This document shows positions 1-4,728 of a stretch of 10,841 nt of DNA, piece after piece. The stretch covers positions 1 to 10,841 of the forward strand of contig VBDL01000032.1 in NCBI GenBank assembly GCA_005884255.1, written 5' to 3'. The stretch is from Betaproteobacteria bacterium. GTDB lineage: Bacteria > Pseudomonadota > Gammaproteobacteria > Burkholderiales > Burkholderiaceae_C. A program made the position numbers and the translations under genes. Below the pieces are notes generated by a model. That model saw nothing but the letters and a program-made list of their open reading frames with translations. It was not told the DNA's origin and searched no databases. Position 1 is the first letter of the stretch; every line of letters begins with the position of its first letter.

Positions 1-148
<148 letters not shown>

Positions 149-152
149 AGCC

Positions 153-887
153 ATGCGCGCTGACCAGCTGCTCGTTGCTCAAGGCCTCGCGCCGTCTCGC
201 TCCGCCGCGCAGCGGCTGATCGAGCGCGGCGCGGTGCGCTGGCTGGGGCCGCGCGGCTGGACGGTGCCGCGCAAGGCCGGCGACGAGCTGCCCGAGGGCT
301 GCGCGTGCGAGATCACCGACGATGCCGAGCTGCGCTGGGTGTCGCGCGGCGGCTTGAAGCTCGACGGCGCGCTGGTGCACACCGGCCTCGACGTGAAGGG
401 CCGCGTGTGCCTCGATGTCGGCCAGAGCACCGGCGGCTTCACCGATGTGCTGCTTTCGCGCGGCGCGCAAAGCGTCGTCGGCATCGACGTCGGCCACGGG
501 CAGCTGCATGAGAAGCTGCGCGGCGATGCGCGGGTGACTGCGCTCGAAGGCATCAACGCGCGCGAGCTGCGTGCCGATGATTTGCCGTGCGCGCGCTTCG
601 ACGTGATCGTCGGCGACCTGTCCTTCATCTCGTTGACCCTGGTGCTGCCGGCGTTGCGCCCGCTGCTGGCCGGCGACCTGCTGATGCTGGTGAAGCCGCA
701 GTTCGAGCTGCAGCCCGAGGCCATCGGCAAGGGCGGCATCGTCAAGGATGCTGCGAGCTACGCGGTGGTGGAGCAACGCCTGCGCGACGCTTGCGCGGCG
801 AACGGCCTGACCGTGCGCGACTATTTCGACAGCGCCATCGCCGGCGGCGATGGCAACCGAGAGTTTTTCATCTGGGCCACGACATGA
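153..887 (+). CDS. tlyA: TlyA-family rRNA 2'-O-methyltransferase (S4 + FtsJ domains)
   Basis: The product (244 aa) is a cytoplasmic SAM-dependent methyltransferase of the TlyA/hemolysin A family, which adds 2'-O-methyl groups to cytidines in rRNA (23S C1920, and in the longer type also 16S C1409). Residues 1-60 form an S4 RNA-binding domain that starts MRADQLLVAQGLAPSRSAAQ. The FtsJ-like Rossmann domain follows, with SRGGLKL near 64-70, the SAM loop DVGQSTGGFTD and a K-D-K-E set at K69, D155 (in GDLSF), K181 (in LVKPQFE) and E237 (in GNREFF). The spacing fits the catalytic tetrad known in this family. The length is nearer the short, 23S-only type, which is inference. ATG 153 lies 4 bp after the ahcY stop with only a weak GAAG ahead of it. 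The last bases overlap the metF start as ATGA. The old name hemolysin does not imply a toxin here. Confidence 0.93.
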   Translation: MRADQLLVAQGLAPSRSAAQRLIERGAVRWLGPRGWTVPRKAGDELPEGCACEITDDAELRWVSRGGLKLDGALVHTGLDVKGRVCLDVGQSTGGFTDVLLSRGAQSVVGIDVGHGQLHEKLRGDARVTALEGINARELRADDLPCARFDVIVGDLSFISLTLVLPALRPLLAGDLLMLVKPQFELQPEAIGKGGIVKDAASYAVVEQRLRDACAANGLTVRDYFDSAIAGGDGNREFFIWATT

Positions 888-1717
888 CCCTCCCGATCAG
901 TATCGAATTCTTTCCGCCGAAGACGCCCGAGGGCGTCGAGAAGCTGCGCGTCGTGCGCCAGCAGCTGTATGCGTTGAAGCCCGAGTTCTGCTCGGTGACC
1001 TATGGCGCCGGCGGCTCCACGCAAGGCGGCACGATGAACACCGTGCGTGAAATCATCGCCGAGGGCTGCGAAGGCGCGCCGCACTTCTCGTGCATCGGCG
1101 CCAGCCGGCAAAGCATCCGAGAGCAGCTTGCGATGTTCAAGAGCGACGGCATCCGCCGCCTCGTCGCGCTGCGCGGGGATCTGCCGTCGGGCTACGGCGG
1201 TTTCGGCGAATTCCGCTACGCCAGCGACCTCGTCGCCTTCATCCGCGCCGAGACCGGCGACCACTTCCACATCGAGGTGGCGGCGTACCCCGAAGTGCAC
1301 CCGCAGGCGCGCACGCCGGACGCCGACCTGAAGGCCTTCCTCGCCAAGGTGCGCGCCGGTGCCACCTCCGCGATCACGCAGTACTTCTTCAACGCGGATT
1401 CGTATTTCCGCTTCGTCGACGACGCGCGCAAGGCGGGTGTCGAGCTGCCGATCGTGCCCGGCGTGATGCCGATTACCAACTCGTCGCAGCTGATCCGCTT
1501 CTCTGAGAACTGCGGCGCCGAGATCCCGCGCTGGATCCGCCTGCGCCTCGAGGGCTACGGCGACGATCGCGCATCGATCCAGGCCTTCGGCCTCGATGTG
1601 GTCACCGACTTGTGCGAGCGGCTGCGCGCCGGCGGCGTACCGGGCATCCACTTCTATGCGATGAACATGGCGACGGCGACGACGGAGATCTGCCGCCGGC
1701 TCGGGCTCGGCAAGTAA
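884..1717 (+). CDS. metF: Methylenetetrahydrofolate reductase
   Basis: This FAD enzyme (277 aa; the E. coli protein is somewhat longer, near 296) reduces 5,10-methylene-THF to 5-methyl-THF, the methyl donor for methionine synthase. Family signatures run in order: SIEFFPPK with E8, the Glu expected to act in catalysis; CSVTYGAGGST; LVALRGDLP with D99, matching the Asp that tunes FAD in E. coli MetF; AITQYFFNADSYFRF with Q166 at the folate site; PGVMPI; and a C-terminal GIHFYAMNMA helix. The frame is open much further upstream (to 587), but that extension is tlyA read in another frame. ATG 884 is chosen because the protein aligns from its first residues and because the ATGA overlap with the tlyA stop suggests translational coupling. 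No Shine-Dalgarno is seen. The stop is 2 bp from the convergent FCL-1 stop. Confidence 0.95.
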   Translation: MTLPISIEFFPPKTPEGVEKLRVVRQQLYALKPEFCSVTYGAGGSTQGGTMNTVREIIAEGCEGAPHFSCIGASRQSIREQLAMFKSDGIRRLVALRGDLPSGYGGFGEFRYASDLVAFIRAETGDHFHIEVAAYPEVHPQARTPDADLKAFLAKVRAGATSAITQYFFNADSYFRFVDDARKAGVELPIVPGVMPITNSSQLIRFSENCGAEIPRWIRLRLEGYGDDRASIQAFGLDVVTDLCERLRAGGVPGIHFYAMNMATATTEICRRLGLGK

Positions 1718-1719
1718 CG

Positions 1720-2289
1720 CTATTCGGGCCGCTGGTAGTGCACCCCCTGCTCCGTGAGCAGGGCATCGACCGCCAGATCGTTCGGCCTCGGCTTCAGGCC
1801 GCGCACGTAGCCGGTCGAGTAGGCGAGGCCGACCACATACGGCTTCGGCAACAAGCCCGCCGCGGTGCGGTCGTAGAAGCCACCGCCATAGCCCAGGCGC
1901 ACGCCGTGCTGGCCGAAGCCGACGCAGGGCACCAGCAGCATCTGCGGATGGAACTCCGCCGTGCCCTTGGGCTTGGGAATGTCGTAGGCATCGGGCTCCA
2001 TCGGGCAACCCGGGAACCAGACGTGGAAGCGCAGCGTACCGGCGCCCTTGTCGACCACCGGCAGCCCGATGCGGCGCTGCGCATCGGCCTCGGTCCAGCG
2101 GTATAGCGCGGGTAGCGGATCGAACTCGCCCTTGATCGGCCAGTAGCCGCCGATCGACGTTTCCTTGCGCGTGACCAGCCAGACGCGCAGCACGCCTTGC
2201 AGCAGGCCCGAGCGCTCGGCGCGGTCGGCCATGGCCTGCCGCTCGGCAATCAGCTTTTCGCGCAACTCCTCGCGGTCGATGAAGGACAT
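1720..2289 (-). CDS. 5-formyltetrahydrofolate cyclo-ligase (copy 1, beside metF)
   Basis: The product (189 aa) belongs to the 5-FCL/YgfA/MTHFS family, which uses ATP to turn 5-formyl-THF into 5,10-methenyl-THF in the cytoplasm. The diagnostic block is VPCVGFGQHGVRLGYGGGFYDR at about 120-141, the ATP/folate loop of the family, followed by PRPNDLAVDALLTEQGV near the C-terminus. An N-terminal basic helix (5-20) and GYWPIKGEFD (48-57) also fit. The start at 2289 is chosen because the upstream frame is only the antisense of the tfoX-like gene; MSFIDREELR is a normal family N-terminus. There is no Shine-Dalgarno, but CACAAT lies 8 bases before the ATG. It converges on metF (2-bp gap), matching a shared role in folate supply. 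It is clearly a different paralog from the gene at 4127-4714 and is unlike it outside the signature blocks. Confidence 0.9.
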   Translation of the reverse strand: MSFIDREELREKLIAERQAMADRAERSGLLQGVLRVWLVTRKETSIGGYWPIKGEFDPLPALYRWTEADAQRRIGLPVVDKGAGTLRFHVWFPGCPMEPDAYDIPKPKGTAEFHPQMLLVPCVGFGQHGVRLGYGGGFYDRTAAGLLPKPYVVGLAYSTGYVRGLKPRPNDLAVDALLTEQGVHYQRPE

Positions 2290-2297
2290 GGCGACGC

Positions 2298-2303
2298 ATT
2301 GTG
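2298..2303 (-). promoter_or_regulatory. Candidate -10 for FCL-1, possibly leaderless
   Basis: On the minus strand CACAAT (4 of 6 to TATAAT, with the key A and T) ends 8 bases before the FCL-1 ATG, which would place transcription start at or next to the start codon. No -35 match at 16-18 bp is seen; a TTGACG further upstream is 30 bp away, too far. Weak on its own, but it lies back to back with the tfoX promoter in a 39-bp divergent gap. Confidence 0.35.
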
Positions 2304-2316
2304 CAGCACCGCGCCC

Positions 2317-2328
2317 TACACTGGCCGC
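2317..2328 (+). promoter_or_regulatory. Leaderless-type promoter (-10 TACACT, six bases before ATG) of the tfoX-like gene
   Basis: TACACT (2317-2322) is followed by GGCCGC and then ATG at 2329. A sigma70 -10 in this position places the transcript start at the A of the ATG, so the mRNA would have no leader. No purine-rich Shine-Dalgarno is present. The 17-mer CCTACACTGGCCGCATG (2315-2331) recurs exactly at the cca start (8211-8227). The -35 region has no recognisable match. Confidence 0.6.
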
Positions 2329-2742
2329 ATGACCGTCAAGGACGAGTTCGCCAGCTACTGCGTGGAGCTGCTCGGCAGCCTGGGTGGCGCGCGCTCGCGC
2401 CGCATGTTCGGCGGCCACGGGATCTATGTCGACGACCTGTTCGTCGCCATCGTCACCGGCGAGCGCCTGTACCTCAAAGTCGACGACGAGAGCCGCGCGC
2501 GCTTCGAGGCAGCCGGCTGCCAGCCTTTCGTCTACGACGCCAACGGCAAATCGATGTCGATGAGCTACTACAGCGTGCCCGACGACGCGATGGAGTCGCG
2601 CGAGCTGATGCAGCCGTGGGCGCGCCTGGCGGTGGAGGCCGCGTTGCGGGCCCGCACCACCAAGGCGCCAGCGAAGACTAGGCGGCCTGCGGCAGCGAAG
2701 AAGGCGCGTGGCGCGGCGCCCGCCGCGAAGCGAACGCGCTGA
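2329..2742 (+). CDS. TfoX N-terminal domain protein with a basic Ala/Lys/Arg tail
   Basis: The product (137 aa) carries the TfoX/Sxy N-terminal domain over residues 1-105: RRMFGGHGIYVDDLFVAIV near 24-42, LYLKVDD at 47-53, and the closing segment MSYYSVPDDAMES with a following helix. It lacks the C-terminal helical domain of full-length TfoX, so it should not be called the competence regulator; short TfoX-N proteins are common and mostly uncharacterised. Residues about 107-137 form a low-complexity tail of Ala, Lys, Arg and Pro that resembles histone-H1-like bacterial tails and could bind nucleic acid (inference). The start is set by the TACACT-N6-ATG element and by similarity beginning at MTVKDEF. 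Its last 65 bp overlap the 3' end of the convergent DUF2917 gene, and the basic tail is what that overlap encodes. Confidence 0.85.
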   Translation: MTVKDEFASYCVELLGSLGGARSRRMFGGHGIYVDDLFVAIVTGERLYLKVDDESRARFEAAGCQPFVYDANGKSMSMSYYSVPDDAMESRELMQPWARLAVEAALRARTTKAPAKTRRPAAAKKARGAAPAAKRTR

Positions 2743-3046
2743 GGCGCTTGCGCCACGTGTTGCCACAGGCCTGCGGCGTGACCAGCAGCTGGAAGCGCGC
2801 CGACGGCCAGCCTTCGATCAGCAGCTGGCTGCCTTCGGGCAGCACGACACCGTCGCCGCTCTCCAGCCAGAGGTCTTCGGCCGGCTCGTCGACACTGCCG
2901 GGCAGCGTCAGCCACACGCGGCCTTCGACGACGCGCAGCAAGCGCTCGCCGGGGCCGGTGGTGAGGCTGCGCACCTGGCCGGGCGCGAGGGTCCAGGCGG
3001 CGGATTCTGATTGTTGCGACTTGGTCATGAGGTCTGCGGTCGTCAT
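2678..3046 (-). CDS. DUF2917 family protein
   Basis: The product (122 aa) matches the DUF2917 pattern in a core at about 18-90: AWTLAPGQVRSL, then LLRVVEGRVWLTLPGS, then DLWLESGDGVVLPEGSQLLIE, ending in a beta strand with FQLLV. The alternating strands and glycine turns look like a small cupin-type barrel. The function is unknown. There is no signal peptide or membrane segment, so it is likely cytoplasmic. It starts at ATG 3046 with a good GGAGG eight bases upstream, and is divergent from a LysR regulator across about 90 bp. That pairing is recurrent in Burkholderiales and suggests the regulator controls this gene (inference). The C-terminal tail (SAFASRRAPRHAPSSLPQAA) is low complexity and lies partly antisense to the tfoX-like tail. 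Confidence 0.82.
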   Translation of the reverse strand: MTTADLMTKSQQSESAAWTLAPGQVRSLTTGPGERLLRVVEGRVWLTLPGSVDEPAEDLWLESGDGVVLPEGSQLLIEGWPSARFQLLVTPQACGNTWRKRLSAFASRRAPRHAPSSLPQAA

Positions 3047-3055
3047 GGTGCTTGC

Positions 3056-3073
3056 CTCCGTCAGTTGATGGAG
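3056..3073. repeat. Imperfect inverted repeat over the DUF2917 ribosome-binding site
   Basis: CTCCGTCA (3056-3063) and TGATGGAG (3066-3073) are inverted copies with one mismatch around a 2-base centre. On the minus strand the right-hand arm contains the GGAG of the DUF2917 Shine-Dalgarno. It could be an operator for the divergent LysR protein or a hairpin hiding the ribosome-binding site; the sequence cannot decide between these. Confidence 0.45.
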
Positions 3074-3076
3074 TGA

Positions 3077-3106
3077 ACTCTAGGGGTTACCCGGAGCCCG
3101 GTCCAA
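3077..3106 (-). promoter_or_regulatory. Candidate sigma70 promoter of the DUF2917 gene
   Basis: On the minus strand TTGGAC (3106-3101) and TAGAGT (3082-3077) are spaced by 18 bp. The predicted transcript start is near 3070, giving a short leader with the GGAGG ribosome-binding site. A small palindrome GAGTGAACTC (3071-3080) overlaps the -10, a plausible operator position. The -35 is a weak match (3 of 6). Confidence 0.4.
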
Positions 3107-3134
3107 TGAGATCGACGCGCTGGATTGATACCAT
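3106..3134 (+). promoter_or_regulatory. Candidate promoter of lysR (extended -10, leaderless type)
   Basis: ATGAGA (3106-3111, 4 of 6 to TTGACA), a 17-bp spacer and TACCAT (3129-3134) preceded by TGA make a reasonable extended -10 promoter. TACCAT is exactly six bases before ATG 3141, the same geometry as at the tfoX-like, cca and midA-like starts. It overlaps the divergent DUF2917 promoter at its upstream edge, the usual arrangement for a LysR regulator that acts on itself and its neighbour. Confidence 0.5.
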
Positions 3135-3140
3135 ATGCTC

Positions 3141-4130
3141 ATGAATACACTTCGCCATCGACCACTGTCGGTCGGCCCCATCCGCGCCTTCGAGGCGGTG
3201 GCGCGGCACCTCAGCTTCCGTGCCGCGGCCGATGAGCTGCACCTCACGCAGTCGGCCATCAGCCGGCAGATCAAGAGCCTGGAAGACGAGTTGGGTGCGG
3301 CGCTCTTCGTGCGCGGCACGCGCTCGGTGGAAATCACCAACGACGGCCAGACGCTGCTGCGCGCGGTGGTCAATGGGCTGGACCGGCTCGACGGCGCCGT
3401 GCGCCAGATCCGCAGCTCGCGCGGGCGCCGGCGCGTGAGCGTCAACACCTTCGCATCGTTCGCATCGCTGTGGCTGATCCCCCGGCTGGAGGCCTTCCAG
3501 CGCGAGAACCCGGACATGGACATCCGGCTGTCGGCCACCGACATGATCGTCGAGCTCGACGACCCGGAGGTCGACATCGTGCTGCGCTACTGCGGCCCCG
3601 ATGCCGCGCCGGCTGGCGCGACGCGGCTGTTCGGCGAGATGCTGACGCCCGCCATCAGCCCGTGGATGGCCGAGCAGATCCAGCGCGGCCAGGCGCCGCC
3701 GCTGCAGAGCGCCGCCGACCTGGCGCAGCACACGCTGGCCGAGGAGGACGATAACCGCCCGACCGCCGAGCACCTGAGCTGGCGCCGCTGGCTGCGGCTG
3801 CACGGTCAGCCGGGCCTGGAACCGCGGCGCTGGATGTACCTGAACTTCACCTACCAGCAGGTCCAGGCCGCGCTGGCCGGCCAGGCGCTGGCGCTGGCAC
3901 GCATCCCGCTGGTCACCGAGTCGCTGCAGCGCGGCGACCTGGTCGAGCCCTTCGGCCCCGAGGGGCGCATGAACGCGCCGAGTGCCTACTGGATGATCGT
4001 CATGCCGCAGGCGGCCGCACGCCCGGAGGTCAAGCAGTTTCGCGACTGGCTGGAGGCGCAGGCCGCGGTGACGCGGCAGGTGATCGGCGAGGTCAGCAAG
4101 GAACCCGAGACCCTCGGCGAAGAAGGCTAG
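3141..4130 (+). CDS. LysR-family transcriptional regulator (GcvA-like)
   Basis: The product (329 aa from ATG 3141) has an N-terminal winged helix-turn-helix: IRAFEAVARHLSFRAAADEL, then the recognition helix LTQSAISRQIKSLE and ALFVRGTRSVEIT, typical of the GcvA branch. A linker helix follows, and then a LysR substrate-binding domain from about residue 85 (RRVSVNTFASFASLWLIPRL), with the GcvA-like DIVLRYC strand. The effector is unknown. An in-frame ATG lies at 3135; I prefer 3141 because a -10-like TACCAT ends exactly six bases before it and abuts 3135. No Shine-Dalgarno precedes either. It is divergent from the DUF2917 gene, the likely target. Its TAG stop overlaps the FCL-2 stop on the other strand in the palindrome CTAG (4127-4130). 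Confidence 0.9.
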   Translation: MNTLRHRPLSVGPIRAFEAVARHLSFRAAADELHLTQSAISRQIKSLEDELGAALFVRGTRSVEITNDGQTLLRAVVNGLDRLDGAVRQIRSSRGRRRVSVNTFASFASLWLIPRLEAFQRENPDMDIRLSATDMIVELDDPEVDIVLRYCGPDAAPAGATRLFGEMLTPAISPWMAEQIQRGQAPPLQSAADLAQHTLAEEDDNRPTAEHLSWRRWLRLHGQPGLEPRRWMYLNFTYQQVQAALAGQALALARIPLVTESLQRGDLVEPFGPEGRMNAPSAYWMIVMPQAAARPEVKQFRDWLEAQAAVTRQVIGEVSKEPETLGEEG

Positions 4131-4714
4131 CCGACGACGCCCTGCTCGGTGATGACCAGCGTCAACGCAATGTCATGCGGCTGCGGCGCGAACTCGGCGT
4201 CGCACATCTGACCTTGCGACCATGCGACACCGATCGATGTGGCGCCCGGATGCGCGGCCAGCCAGCGGTCGAAGTAGCCGCCGCCGTAGCCGAGGCGAAA
4301 GCCGTCGCGCGTGAAGCCGACGCAGGGCACGAGCACCACGTCGGGCTCGGTCGGCGCGCCGCTGGCGGCAGGGATGCGGCACTCATCGACCACGCTCGGT
4401 GGGCTGCCATCCCACAACCGATAGTGCATGGCCGGCGGCTGGCGCGTCGCAAACGGCAGAGAAGCCGGGATCGCGCGCAGGTATTCGTCGGCCTGCCACA
4501 GCGCCACTGCGTTAAATTCGCCGAGTACCGGCCAGTACAGCCCGAGGCCTTGCGGCTCGAGCGTGCGCAGCAGCGGGGCCAGGTGCCGAGCCAGGCTGTC
4601 GTGCGCGCGTTGCGCTTCGTCGCCGTTGGCGAAGGCCTGGCGCGCATCGCGCAGCCGCTGGCGCAGCGCGGCGCGTTGCGCCACGGTAACCGACGAATCC
4701 GAATCCACCGACAT
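4127..4714 (-). CDS. 5-formyltetrahydrofolate cyclo-ligase (copy 2, divergent from slt)
   Basis: This second member of the 5-FCL/YgfA family (195 aa) has the expected reaction 5-formyl-THF + ATP to 5,10-methenyl-THF. The signature VPCVGFTRDGFRLGYGGGYFDR is at 129-150, and LGLYWPVLGEFN at 57-68 corresponds to GYWPIKGEFD of copy 1. The N-terminal helix RAALRQRLRDARQAF is typical. Near the C-terminus, HDIALTLVITEQGV has Thr where copy 1 and many relatives have Asp (D..L[D]..iTE); the effect is unknown. ATG 4714 is preceded by a G-rich stretch (AGGGGGT) that may serve as a ribosome-binding site. It starts only 14 bp from the divergent slt ATG, an arrangement I associate with Burkholderiales, so this is probably the ancestral copy (inference). 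The stop codon overlaps that of lysR. Confidence 0.92.
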   Translation of the reverse strand: MSVDSDSSVTVAQRAALRQRLRDARQAFANGDEAQRAHDSLARHLAPLLRTLEPQGLGLYWPVLGEFNAVALWQADEYLRAIPASLPFATRQPPAMHYRLWDGSPPSVVDECRIPAASGAPTEPDVVLVPCVGFTRDGFRLGYGGGYFDRWLAAHPGATSIGVAWSQGQMCDAEFAPQPHDIALTLVITEQGVVG

Positions 4715-4728
4715 TCCCCGACCCCCTG

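Noticed and set aside
153..887. tlyA as a hemolysin or toxin gene
   Set aside because: The family name is historical. The S4 domain, SAM loop and K-D-K-E set identify an rRNA methyltransferase, and the setting is housekeeping.
821..2299. Long minus-strand reading frame opposite tlyA and metF
   Set aside because: It lies antisense to well-recognised genes, is rich in Arg/Ala/His as expected from high-GC antisense frames, and shows no domain. The real gene on that strand, FCL-1, uses a different frame.
2323..2340. TTGACG on the minus strand as a -35 for FCL-1
   Set aside because: The nearest -10-like hexamer is 30 bp away, and no -10 lies at the proper 16-18 bp spacing.
2329..2742. The TfoX-N gene as the competence regulator tfoX/sxy
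   Set aside because: Only the N-terminal domain is present, the C-terminal domain is missing, and no competence genes are nearby.
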